64,000 bases of DNA, taken from assembly GCA_041391965.1 (NCBI GenBank), contig JAWKMZ010000002.1, positions 62,001-126,000 of the forward strand, read 5' to 3'. Shown piece by piece: positions 34,907 through 43,712 of this stretch. Under the pieces are notes generated by a model. It was not told the DNA's origin and did not search any database. It saw only the letters and a program-made list of their open reading frames with translations. Origin of the DNA: JAWKMZ01 sp041391965. Lineage in GTDB: Bacteria; Bacteroidota; Bacteroidia; Flavobacteriales; Flavobacteriaceae. Each line of letters begins with the position of its first letter. Positions within the stretch are counted from its first letter, which is position 1. Position numbers and translations under genes: made by a program.

Positions 34907-36991
34907 ATGAGTCTAAATAAAAATAATATTTTAATTTATTTTTTACTTTTTTTTAGTTGTTTTGTTTTCTCACAAGAAGATGTGAAGGTTGCTAATGATT
35001 CCACAAAAACAGAAGTTTTAGATGAGGTTGTTGTAACAGCAACTAGGACTTTAAGGCAGTTGTCATCATTACCACTTCCTGTGCAATTAGTTTCAAAAAA
35101 AGAAATACAAAGTGTAAACTCTTTGCGATTAAATGATATTTTAAATGAACAAACAGGACTTATTACTGTTCCAGATTTTGGTGATGGTGAAGGCATTCAG
35201 TTGCAAGGGTTAGACTCGCAATACACGCTTATTTTAATTGATGGTGTTCCGCTTATTGGTCGTTCTGCTGGTACTTTAGATATTAGTAGAGTAACAGTTG
35301 GCAACATCAAACAAATAGAAATTGTTAAAGGCGCATCGTCTAGTTTATATGGAAGCGAAGCACTTGGAGGAGTTATAAATATTATTACTGAAAGCCCTAA
35401 AATGGGATTTAATGAAAATATCAATTCAAGAATTGGAAGTTTCAATACGTATGATAACAGTGTTAGTATTGGTTATAAAAAGGAAAAGATAGCAATTAAT
35501 GCTTTTATAAATAACTTTAAAAGTAATGGTTATGATTTAAATAAAAATGATGCATTAAATACAGTAGAACCTTATAATAATTACACATTAAGCACAAAAC
35601 TGAATTATAATTTTAACGATAATACCAACTTATTTCTTTCAGTAAGGTACTATACACAAAATCAGGATTATGTTGCATCTGAAGATTTAAAAGGGGAAAG
35701 CGGCATCAACGAATGGAATACACATTTAAAATTAAGCCACACATATAGCAAAAAATGGAGTAGTTATTTTGAATTATACGCAACACGTTACAAAGCCAAT
35801 GAATATTTGAACAATGCGGACAATTCTCGTTTTAGCGATAGTAATTTTAATCAACTATTAGTACGACCAGAAATTAGAGCAACCTACAATCCTTCTGAAA
35901 AAAGTACTTTTATTGGTGGTTTAGGTTGGAATCATGAAACTTTAAATAGAACAGATTTTTCAACAAAACCAGAATTTAATTCACCTTATGCCTATTTGCA
36001 ATATGATACTAATCCATCCCCAAAGCTAAACATGCTTCTTGGTGCTCGTTTTGACAATCATAATGAGTACAAATCACAATTCAGTCCCAAAATAGCTCTT
36101 AAATATAAATTATCAGAAAAAATAACAATTAAATCTTCTGTTGGATATGGCTTTAAGGCACCAGATTTTAGACAATTGTATTTTGATTTTACTAATGCAA
36201 CTGTTAGTTATACAGTTTTAGGATATAATGCAGTTATAACAAAACTTACTGAATTAGAAGCCGAAGGACAAATTGCTAATATAATTGTACCTCTTTCTGA
36301 ATTTGAAGACGAGTTGAATCCTGAAAATTCTATAGGAATTAATATTGGTGCTGATTACAACCCCATTTCAACATTAAAACTCAATCTAAATGTGTTTAAA
36401 AATAGTATAGAGGATTTAATAGATACACGTGTAATTGCTAACAAAACTAATGGCCAGAATGTATTTAGCTACTATAATATCCATAAGGTTTACACACAAG
36501 GGTTAGAATTTAACAGCATTTGGAAACCTAATAATCAATTAAAAATAAAAGCAGGTTATCAATTGTTGTTCGCTAAAGATAAAGCAGCAGAAAAAGCTTT
36601 TAAAAACGGCGAAGTTTATGCACGTGAAACGCCAAGTTCACCTTCATTTCAACTTAAAAAAGACGATTATTTTGGTTTGTATAATCGTTCTCGTCATATG
36701 GTAAACCTAAAAGTGTTTTATGACATTCCAAAATGGAATTTAGACACCAATATTCGTGGTACTTATAGAAGTAAATATGGATTATATGATACTAATGGCA
36801 ACACCTATTTAGACACTTATGATGATTTTGTTGAAGGTTATACCATTTGGGATTTTGCCATCAACAAAACACTTTATAAAAACTACCAAATAGGTCTTGG
36901 AATAGACAATGTATTTGCATTTACAGACACTCAAAATATCAGCAATATTGCTGGTAGAATCATTTACGGAAAACTTAATATTCAATTTTAA
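34907..36991 (+). CDS. TonB-dependent receptor, probable haem receptor (HmuR-like)
   Basis: 694-residue outer-membrane receptor. A signal peptide (FLLFFSCFVFSQ) is followed by a TonB box region (LDEVVVTATRT), a plug (QGLDSQYTLILIDGVPLIGR, IEIVKGASSSLYGSEALGGV) and a 22-strand-type barrel ending in LNIQF. It has the compact vitamin/siderophore/haem receptor form without the carboxypeptidase-like N-terminal domain of the SusC group. The HmuY-like gene 18 bp downstream makes haem the most likely ligand. It is divergent from DUF6607. Confidence 0.9.
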   Translation: MSLNKNNILIYFLLFFSCFVFSQEDVKVANDSTKTEVLDEVVVTATRTLRQLSSLPLPVQLVSKKEIQSVNSLRLNDILNEQTGLITVPDFGDGEGIQLQGLDSQYTLILIDGVPLIGRSAGTLDISRVTVGNIKQIEIVKGASSSLYGSEALGGVINIITESPKMGFNENINSRIGSFNTYDNSVSIGYKKEKIAINAFINNFKSNGYDLNKNDALNTVEPYNNYTLSTKLNYNFNDNTNLFLSVRYYTQNQDYVASEDLKGESGINEWNTHLKLSHTYSKKWSSYFELYATRYKANEYLNNADNSRFSDSNFNQLLVRPEIRATYNPSEKSTFIGGLGWNHETLNRTDFSTKPEFNSPYAYLQYDTNPSPKLNMLLGARFDNHNEYKSQFSPKIALKYKLSEKITIKSSVGYGFKAPDFRQLYFDFTNATVSYTVLGYNAVITKLTELEAEGQIANIIVPLSEFEDELNPENSIGINIGADYNPISTLKLNLNVFKNSIEDLIDTRVIANKTNGQNVFSYYNIHKVYTQGLEFNSIWKPNNQLKIKAGYQLLFAKDKAAEKAFKNGEVYARETPSSPSFQLKKDDYFGLYNRSRHMVNLKVFYDIPKWNLDTNIRGTYRSKYGLYDTNGNTYLDTYDDFVEGYTIWDFAINKTLYKNYQIGLGIDNVFAFTDTQNISNIAGRIIYGKLNIQF

Positions 36992-37009
36992 TAATTATAT
37001 ATAAACACT

Positions 37010-37636
37010 ATGAACACAATCAAAATTTTAACATTAGCAGTACTTTTAATCGGTTTCACATCTTGTAGTAATGACGATGATAGCTCTTCGCAAACATTAG
37101 AAGTAGAATCAGAAGCGATAACCAATTTACAAGCCACCCAAAGTGCAGATTACACAACAAATCCACCAACAATAACAGGAGACTATATAAAATTTTCTTT
37201 TGAAACAGGAACCACAACCACAGGAACCAATTGGGACATTGCATTTAGAGGCTCAACCATAATAGTAAATGGTGGAGAAGCGACAGCCGAAGACCAACCA
37301 ATAAGAACTGCTGAGGCTGGAGCTTATATTGCGACAGGAACTTTAGCGAGTATTACGGATGTAAACACAACTTTATTTGCCACTGACAGTTCAGTAAATG
37401 GTTTAGCAATAGCAACAGGATCTGATAATGGTTGGTATCATTATGATTCTACAACACATGTTATTTCTCCTATTGCGGGAAAAATTCTTGTTATAAGGAC
37501 TAGTAATGGAAAGTATGCAAAAGTTGAAATCTTAAGTTACTATGAAAATAGTCAACCAAATGATGATTTAAGCAATTCTCAATTTTATACATTCAATTAT
37601 GTATATCAACCAAATGAAGGTGTTACAACATTTTAA
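37010..37636 (+). CDS. HmuY family haem-binding lipoprotein
   Basis: 208-residue lipoprotein (lipobox FTSCS). The HmuY family pattern is visible: DYIKFSFETGT, TNWDIAFRGSTIIVNGG, and AGKILVIRTSNGKYAKVEIL. HmuY of Porphyromonas grips haem with two histidines; here H144 and H150 in NGWYHYDSTTHVIS are the candidates, though the exact alignment is untested. It lies between the TonB receptor (18 bp gap) and DoxX (2 bp gap), so it probably hands haem to the receptor on the cell surface. Confidence 0.9.
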   Translation: MNTIKILTLAVLLIGFTSCSNDDDSSSQTLEVESEAITNLQATQSADYTTNPPTITGDYIKFSFETGTTTTGTNWDIAFRGSTIIVNGGEATAEDQPIRTAEAGAYIATGTLASITDVNTTLFATDSSVNGLAIATGSDNGWYHYDSTTHVISPIAGKILVIRTSNGKYAKVEILSYYENSQPNDDLSNSQFYTFNYVYQPNEGVTTF

Positions 37637-37638
37637 TT

Positions 37639-38088
37639 ATGAAAAAATCAATTAGCATCTTATTTATTATTCTTCGCTTATTTTTAGGAGGATTTATGAT
37701 TTATGGAGGAATTCAAAAATTTGAAAAACCTATTCCTACTTCCATTGAAGTTTTAGAAAAAGCAAACAAGTTTTCTTCACCAGAAAAAGAATCTACACTC
37801 CAAAAAATACTTTATATAAGTGGAGCAAAACAAACGGGATACTTTTGGCAAGTTTTAGGAATTTGTGAGCTTTTGTTTGGATTTCTTTTAATTATTCAAG
37901 GTACAGGATTTTTGGGAGCACTATTTTTGTTACCTATAACGCTACATATTTTCTTATTTCATTTATTTCTTGAATCTGATGAAGTTGGAGAGTTAATACA
38001 AACAGGTGTTTTATTTGCAATAAATATTGCGCTTGTTTTAAAAGAAAAAGAAAAGTGGAAACACTTACTTTGGATGAAGCCTATTTAA
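37639..38088 (+). CDS. DoxX family membrane protein
   Basis: 149 residues with four transmembrane helices. The start LRLFLGGFMIYGGIQKFEKP is the DoxX signature region, followed by FLLIIQGTGFLGALFLLPIT. DoxX-like proteins are linked to quinone or thiol redox chemistry at the inner membrane. Starting 2 bp after HmuY, it is probably co-translated with the haem-uptake genes and could act on haem iron or redox balance after uptake; this is inference. It ends 3 bp before the right terminator palindrome. Confidence 0.85.
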   Translation: MKKSISILFIILRLFLGGFMIYGGIQKFEKPIPTSIEVLEKANKFSSPEKESTLQKILYISGAKQTGYFWQVLGICELLFGFLLIIQGTGFLGALFLLPITLHIFLFHLFLESDEVGELIQTGVLFAINIALVLKEKEKWKHLLWMKPI

Positions 38089-38091
38089 TTA

Positions 38092-38118
38092 AAAAAAACC
38101 ACTCAATTGAGTGGTTTT
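38092..38118. terminator. Terminator palindrome, right copy of a 27-bp repeat
   Basis: Identical to 33850-33876, core CCACTCAATTGAGTGG with A and T flanks. It lies between the convergent DoxX and carbonic anhydrase genes and continues into extra T's. Confidence 0.9.
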
Positions 38119-38123
38119 TTGTT

Positions 38124-38750
38124 TTAATCTAAATGATAAATTTCCATGATGTTTTTGAGAATGTTATCAAAATCAATATTTAAATCAATCAATTTGCCTG
38201 TATGTACATCAAAAACCCAACCATGTACTTTTAAGCCTCTGTCTCTAAAGGCTTTTTGTACTGCAGCCGTTTTGATAAGGTTGATACATTGTTCTTGAGT
38301 GTTCAATTCAACCAAGCGCTCATATTTTTTTTCTTCGTCTGCAATGGCATTCAATTCTGTTTTGTGTATGCGATACACATCACGAATGTTACGCAACCAA
38401 GGGTTTAAAATCCCTAAATCGGCTGATTGCATGGCAGCTTTTACACCACCACAAGCATAATGGCCACAAACCACTACATGTTTCACTTTAAGATGCACCA
38501 CAGCATATTCTACTACAGACATGACGTTCAAATCGGTTGCTGTAACCATATTGGCAATGTTTCGGTGTACAAAAACGTCTCCAGGGCCTAAGCCCATCAA
38601 TTCTTCAGCAGTTACGCGGCTATCAGAACAGCCAATAAATAGCAATTCTGGGTTTTGACCTTCGCCCAAAGTATCAAAATAATTTGGGTCTTCTGCTAAT
38701 TTTTCTTTAATCCAATTTTTATTGTTTTCAAATACAATATCTAAATTCAT
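38124..38750 (-). CDS. can: Beta-class carbonic anhydrase
   Basis: 208-residue zinc enzyme interconverting CO2 and bicarbonate. Zinc and active-site motifs are present: IGCSDSRVTAEELMGL (Cys, Asp-Arg dyad), FVHRNIANMV, and VVCGHYACGGVKAA (His and Cys ligands). Length and motifs match the plant/E. coli Can type. It begins 5 bp after the SulP transporter gene, so the pair is probably a bicarbonate uptake and equilibration unit. Confidence 0.95.
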   Translation of the reverse strand: MNLDIVFENNKNWIKEKLAEDPNYFDTLGEGQNPELLFIGCSDSRVTAEELMGLGPGDVFVHRNIANMVTATDLNVMSVVEYAVVHLKVKHVVVCGHYACGGVKAAMQSADLGILNPWLRNIRDVYRIHKTELNAIADEEKKYERLVELNTQEQCINLIKTAAVQKAFRDRGLKVHGWVFDVHTGKLIDLNIDFDNILKNIMEIYHLD

Positions 38751-38755
38751 AGTGT

Positions 38756-40621
38756 TTATTTTTTATCTTTAATATTTAATTTAATCCAAGATGTACATTC
38801 TTTAAATGTAGTAAAAAGGTGTTCTTTTGGAATCAAATCAGGAATAATACCAATGCGTTCCATCATGTACCTTGGTTGTTTAATTAAGCCCACCAAAAGT
38901 ACAGTTTTATTCTCTTTTTTCAAATCAATCAATGCATCTTCTAAGGTATATAAACCCGATTGGTCAATATATTGCATTCTTCCCATTCGTATAATAACGG
39001 TAGATGCCTTTTCAGGAATTTGTTTTGCTAATTGCTGAAAATCACTGGTTGAACCAAAAAACAAAGGCCCTTTAATGTGTTTGATAAAGACGTCTTCTTT
39101 TAAGTTCTCAGGAAAATCTTTTTCGTCCTCCCAGTTTTTTTCGTCTTTCAAGGGTTTTACATCAGACCGTTGGGCTGTCAAATCGCCAATTTTTTTCATA
39201 AACATCAAGGAGGCTACAATTAAGCCAATTCCAACGGCATAGACTAAATTCCAGAAGGTTGATAATACTAAAACAATAAGCATGATAAACACTTCTGAAC
39301 TTAATTTTAGCGGTCCAATTTTAAGGTCTCTTGGTAAGCTTGGGATGGCTTTTAAACCTTTATAATCCATGACTCCAATTCCAACAGTAATTAAAATACC
39401 TGCTAAAACTGCTGCAGGAATTTTTGAGGCAATATCACCTAAAACTAATAAAATTAATAGTAACATGATACCTGCAATCATTCCAGATAATCTGGTTTTT
39501 CCGCCAGAATTGATGTTGACAACAGTTCTAATAGTAGCTCCAGCACCTGGCAAACCTCCAAAAATGGCTCCTATACTGTTGCCAATACCTTGCCCAATCA
39601 ATTCTTTATTGGGTTTGTGTTTGGTTTTGGTCATATTATCAGCAACCACACTGGTTAAAAGCGAATCGATAGCACCTAAAAGTGCTAAGGTGATAGCCGT
39701 AAAAATATAAGGCGTGATACTGCCTAAGCTAAATTCTGAAAAAATGCTAAAATTGATTTTTGGCAATCCAGTTGGGATGGCTTCAATAGGTCTGTAATTT
39801 AATCCAAAACCAATGGCAATACCAGAAACCACCACTAATGCTACTAAGGTACTTGGAACTGCAGTGGTAATTCGTTTAAACCCATAAATGATAAAAATAG
39901 TGCCTAAAGCCAGCAAAACTTCGAGCCAATTGATATGTTCTATGGCTTTTGGCAACGACTTTAATGCGCCTAAAACGCCTGAAGCTTCATTGGCAGCCAA
40001 GGTTTTTGATTCTTTAAGGATGTCAGCTTCTGTTATGGTTTCTGCTTTGTTAATGGTAGTTTTAAAATCTTCAAGCACTAAAATGCCTTCGCCAGCTTCT
40101 TCTTTTAAAATGTTTTCAAGAATTAGTTCTTCGGCATGAGGTTTAAATTGATTAACAAAAGCTAAATCCTCTTTTGGATAATAGCCCAAAGCAGGTAGTA
40201 GTTGTGTGATTAAAATGATAACTCCAATAGCGGTCATAAAACCAGAAACCACTGGATATGGAATGTATTTGATGTATTTGCCAAACCCAAGAAATCCTAA
40301 ACCAACTTGAATTAAACCAGCTAAAAGGAAAACAGTTAATATAGCAGGCAAAGCTTTGTTAACATCGCCATCATTTACAGCAATAATACCAGCAATAATG
40401 ACCATACTTACGGCTGTCATTGGTGCTGTTGGTCCAGAAATTTGAGTGTTAGTACCACCAAATAAAGCCGCAAAAAATGCTAAAAATATGGCACCATACA
40501 ATCCTGCGCTTGGGCCCAAACCTGATGACACGCCAAATGCCAATGCTAATGGTAAAGCGACAATTCCTGCGGTAATACCTCCAAAGGCATCACCTTTTAA
40601 ATTTGAAAAAAAGTTTTTCAT
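38756..40621 (-). CDS. SulP family inorganic anion transporter with STAS domain
   Basis: 621 residues. The membrane domain begins GDAFGGITAGIVALPLALAF and has the SulP signature near GANTQISGPTAPMTAV-like GGTNTQISGPTAPMTAVSM; a cytoplasmic STAS domain occupies about 515-615 (VIIRMGRMQYIDQSGLYTLE). A soluble, helix-rich insert (about 150-215) separates early transmembrane helices. SulP proteins carry sulfate, bicarbonate or other anions. Its operon with carbonic anhydrase points to bicarbonate, a well-known pairing in marine bacteria. Confidence 0.93.
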   Translation of the reverse strand: MKNFFSNLKGDAFGGITAGIVALPLALAFGVSSGLGPSAGLYGAIFLAFFAALFGGTNTQISGPTAPMTAVSMVIIAGIIAVNDGDVNKALPAILTVFLLAGLIQVGLGFLGFGKYIKYIPYPVVSGFMTAIGVIILITQLLPALGYYPKEDLAFVNQFKPHAEELILENILKEEAGEGILVLEDFKTTINKAETITEADILKESKTLAANEASGVLGALKSLPKAIEHINWLEVLLALGTIFIIYGFKRITTAVPSTLVALVVVSGIAIGFGLNYRPIEAIPTGLPKINFSIFSEFSLGSITPYIFTAITLALLGAIDSLLTSVVADNMTKTKHKPNKELIGQGIGNSIGAIFGGLPGAGATIRTVVNINSGGKTRLSGMIAGIMLLLILLVLGDIASKIPAAVLAGILITVGIGVMDYKGLKAIPSLPRDLKIGPLKLSSEVFIMLIVLVLSTFWNLVYAVGIGLIVASLMFMKKIGDLTAQRSDVKPLKDEKNWEDEKDFPENLKEDVFIKHIKGPLFFGSTSDFQQLAKQIPEKASTVIIRMGRMQYIDQSGLYTLEDALIDLKKENKTVLLVGLIKQPRYMMERIGIIPDLIPKEHLFTTFKECTSWIKLNIKDKK

Positions 40622-40781
40622 GTAGTTTTTTAAATCTTAAAAGTTAAATAAGTTTAATAATCTTAAAATTCACTCGTTTTAAGTTATAAGTGATTTTTTT
40701 AATTGTGTTAGTTGCAATATTTGATTGAGAACATCAATATTAAAATAACATCAATAAACGTTCAAAGCTTATAGTTTTGAA

Positions 40782-41093
40782 CTAAAAATTAAGAAAGTTA
40801 ACCTGTTCAGGAGGTGGAGAGCTACACTCAATTGGTGAAGCGGTGTAGTTTTTTAAATACGAATTGTATGATTTTTCTTTTTCAAAATTGAGGATTGCGA
40901 AACTGTATTTATCGCTTACAAAAAGCTTTGTTTCAAAAATCTTAACCGTTTCATTGCTTTTATTTTCTTCTTCATTAAGACTAAAAAAAACAGAGGTATC
41001 AAACTTTTTTTCCAACACAGAAATTACGGTTGGTGCCGAAATAAATAAAGCAAATAATAGAACAAAAAAGAGTGATATTGATTTCTTAAGCAT
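40782..41093 (-). CDS. Small exported or membrane-anchored protein, hypothetical
   Basis: 103 residues. One N-terminal hydrophobic segment (ISLFFVLLFALFISAPTVIS) is followed by a Lys/Glu/Ser-rich exterior and a C-terminal SPIECSSPPPEQVNF with a lone Cys. I do not recognise a family with certainty. It lies alone between the SulP transporter and the Bat operon, 160 bp upstream of the SulP start on the same strand. Function unknown. Confidence 0.65.
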   Translation of the reverse strand: MLKKSISLFFVLLFALFISAPTVISVLEKKFDTSVFFSLNEEENKSNETVKIFETKLFVSDKYSFAILNFEKEKSYNSYLKNYTASPIECSSPPPEQVNFLNF

Positions 41094-41155
41094 GTAAAAA
41101 CGGTTGGTTTTTGCAAATATACTATTTTGAAATCCAAAAAATAGTTAAATAAACA

Positions 41156-41905
41156 TTAAAGTGCTTTGATGTCTTCGTTTGGAATCCAACCAATTTTACC
41201 ATCGGCAAGTTTGATTTTTTTCCAACTGTTAACCGTATCTAAAATTTGAACTTTTGTGCCTTCATGCAGTTTAAAGGCTTCATTGCTACGTAAATTAGGC
41301 TCACTTTTTACATCACTTTCTTTAGCAAATACAATTGCAGGTTGATTGTTTTGAAATAAATTATAATTATGAAATGCAAAAGCTACGGCCACACAAGCTA
41401 AAATTAATGTTGTGATAGTGCCTATAAAAGCAAATCTTTTTTTATAGGTAGAATAGCTGAAATAATACAGGATATATAAAATGACAAACAATATAACCAA
41501 TGTGACAGCAGTTTTTGCCCAATTATCAAACGTCATAATATTACTAACCTTTTTTATGAGTTTTGAAAATCCAACTTCTGGAACTGTATCAATGGCATCA
41601 ATAGTCATATTGCGTGCAAATGCGATGTTGTTTTTTATTTCAGAATCATTTGGAGCCAATTGTAAGGCTTTTTCGTAATAATAAATACTTGGCGCAATAT
41701 GGTTGAGTTTATAATGTGCATTTGCCAAATTAAAATAGAGTTCGGCAGATTGTTTTCCATTGTCAATAATGGCGTTGTATTTTTCAATGGCTTCTGCAAA
41801 ATTACCTTGGTTGTACAAGGTGTTTCCTTGCTTAAATAAGCTTTCGTTTTGAGCAAATGTAAAGGTGCTCAACATTATTAAAAGGATGTAAACTAACTTT
41901 TTCAT
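41156..41905 (-). CDS. batE: BatE-like TPR and SH3 protein
   Basis: 249 residues: signal peptide (LLIMLSTFTFAQ), two or three TPRs (NTLYNQGNFAEAIEKYNAI, ELYFNLANAHYKLNHIAPS), two transmembrane helices (about 130-150 and 160-178), and a C-terminal bacterial SH3 domain (VKSEPNLRSNEAFKLHEGT, GWIPNEDIKAL). It is the last gene of the MoxR-Bat operon, 1 bp after batD. Bat proteins were named for aerotolerance in Bacteroides and are thought to form an envelope complex; the molecular role remains open. Confidence 0.88.
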   Translation of the reverse strand: MKKLVYILLIMLSTFTFAQNESLFKQGNTLYNQGNFAEAIEKYNAIIDNGKQSAELYFNLANAHYKLNHIAPSIYYYEKALQLAPNDSEIKNNIAFARNMTIDAIDTVPEVGFSKLIKKVSNIMTFDNWAKTAVTLVILFVILYILYYFSYSTYKKRFAFIGTITTLILACVAVAFAFHNYNLFQNNQPAIVFAKESDVKSEPNLRSNEAFKLHEGTKVQILDTVNSWKKIKLADGKIGWIPNEDIKAL

Positions 41906-41906
41906 T

Positions 41907-43682
41907 TTAACTTAGTTGTTTATCAATTAATGAAATAGTTTTTGCAGCTTTGTCATAATCTTGCTGCATGGTTACATTGGTATGTGGTGTGTAACGTGCC
42001 AGCTCGCAACTGTTTAAAAGTGTTATAAAGTCAGTTACAGTTTTGTTTTCAACGGTTCTTCCTGTCAATAAATTTTTGATGTGGTCTTTACTAAAATCGC
42101 TGGTTTCTATATTTAGTTTCGCTTTTAGATAATTGTGGAGTGCTTTTTCAAGAGCGATATAAAAAGCTTCTTTTTGACCTAATGCTTTTTTGGCTTCACT
42201 CAAATATTTTTTAGCTAATTTATCGGCTTTACGAATTTTGTTTCCTGTAACGTCAGCATCCCGTTCTTCTTTTTTCTTTCTAAAAACCATGGCTAATGGA
42301 ATGGCCATTAAAGGCAAGAGTAACGAGCTCCAAAACCAAGTCGATTTAAAAAAATAGCTTTGTTTTATAGGTTTTAGGTTAGCATCACTTTTTACAAATG
42401 CAAATTGGTCGTTGTTCATCACAACACGTTGTTTGCCTTCGCCAACGTTAGCTAAATTATTATCTGTATTACTGTTATTAGTTGGCCCTTCAAGCACATC
42501 AATCACCACATCACCAGATGAAATTGTTTTGTAAGTTTCTGTTTTTAAATCGAAATATGAAAACGAAATATTTGGAATTGGATATTTGCCTTTAAATTGA
42601 GGAACAATCGTGTAACTATCTGCAATGCCACCTTGCATGCCATCTAAAGTGGTGGTGACGTTTTCTGAATGTTCTGGTTCATAAACTTCTAAAGAACTTG
42701 GTAAGGTCAATTTTGGCAATTGAAATAATTTTAGGTTACCATTACCAGTTACTTCTACACGTGCTTGCAAGGATTCTGTAGCGTTTAAACTGGTTTTTGA
42801 GGTTGTCAATTTAAAATTAAAATCGCCTACAGCTCCTGTAAAATTTGCTGGTTTTCCAGCTTCTGGAAGTGGTTTTACCTGAATGGTTTTGCTGCCTGCA
42901 GACACCGTTTTATGAACTTGTGTCATAACACGTCCACCAAAAAAATCGCGTCTATTGGTTGGGACTTCTACTGTAATGTCAAGGCTTAAAGGTTCAATTT
43001 CTAATTTCCCTGTTTTTTGAGGGTATAAAACCGTTTTTCTAAGCACAACATAACGATAATCTTTACCTTCATAAGTGCCATTTTGAACTTTTATACCTTT
43101 TAAATCGATGTTTTGGCTCCAAAAATCATTGTATCTTGGATTGTCTATTTCACGCCAATTGCTGACACCTGTATCTGATGAGACATAAAGTTTGTAAACT
43201 ACAGTAATGGCTTCATTTAGATAAGGATTTCCTTTTGAAATTTCAGCTACTAAATGGATGTTGTCATCAGCCACATTTTGAGCATTATCAGGATCGTTTG
43301 GTCTGCTAACAGCACTTGTAACTTCAACCGTTACAGGAAGTGTTTTATAGGTTTCTCCTTTAATGACAATAGTAGCTTGGGCAATGGTAAATTTTCCTTG
43401 TTTTTTTGGTGCTAAAAAATAACTATAGGTTTTTGAGTAGGAGCGAACACCATTAATCCATGAATTACTCACTGCCTGATTTGGACCTCCAACTACTGTA
43501 AAATTGTCAAAGCTTGGTGGATTGAAATTATCACCATCTTGATTCATTTCAAAATCGACACGCAAACGCTCATTAATACCAAGTTTGGTTTTGCTTACTT
43601 TGGCTTCAAATTTTATTTGGGCAGAAGCAAAACTTGTACTCGCTACAATTAATAGGATGGATATGTATGTTTTTAATTTCAT
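41907..43682 (-). CDS. batD: BatD (BatD/oxygen-tolerance family)
   Basis: 591 residues with a signal peptide ending FASAQ, several Ig-like beta domains (FEAKVSKTKLGINERLRVDF, NFKLTTSKTSLNATESLQA), a transmembrane helix around 448-466 (FWSSLLLPLMAIPLAMVF), and a C-terminal cytoplasmic helical domain (ALHNYLKAKLNIETSDF). This is typical BatD. It lies between batC (30 bp) and batE (1 bp). It probably spans the inner membrane and exposes Ig-like domains to the periplasm. Confidence 0.92.
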   Translation of the reverse strand: MKLKTYISILLIVASTSFASAQIKFEAKVSKTKLGINERLRVDFEMNQDGDNFNPPSFDNFTVVGGPNQAVSNSWINGVRSYSKTYSYFLAPKKQGKFTIAQATIVIKGETYKTLPVTVEVTSAVSRPNDPDNAQNVADDNIHLVAEISKGNPYLNEAITVVYKLYVSSDTGVSNWREIDNPRYNDFWSQNIDLKGIKVQNGTYEGKDYRYVVLRKTVLYPQKTGKLEIEPLSLDITVEVPTNRRDFFGGRVMTQVHKTVSAGSKTIQVKPLPEAGKPANFTGAVGDFNFKLTTSKTSLNATESLQARVEVTGNGNLKLFQLPKLTLPSSLEVYEPEHSENVTTTLDGMQGGIADSYTIVPQFKGKYPIPNISFSYFDLKTETYKTISSGDVVIDVLEGPTNNSNTDNNLANVGEGKQRVVMNNDQFAFVKSDANLKPIKQSYFFKSTWFWSSLLLPLMAIPLAMVFRKKKEERDADVTGNKIRKADKLAKKYLSEAKKALGQKEAFYIALEKALHNYLKAKLNIETSDFSKDHIKNLLTGRTVENKTVTDFITLLNSCELARYTPHTNVTMQQDYDKAAKTISLIDKQLS

Positions 43683-43712
43683 TTTAAATTACGGAATACT
43701 GACCGCTTGTTT

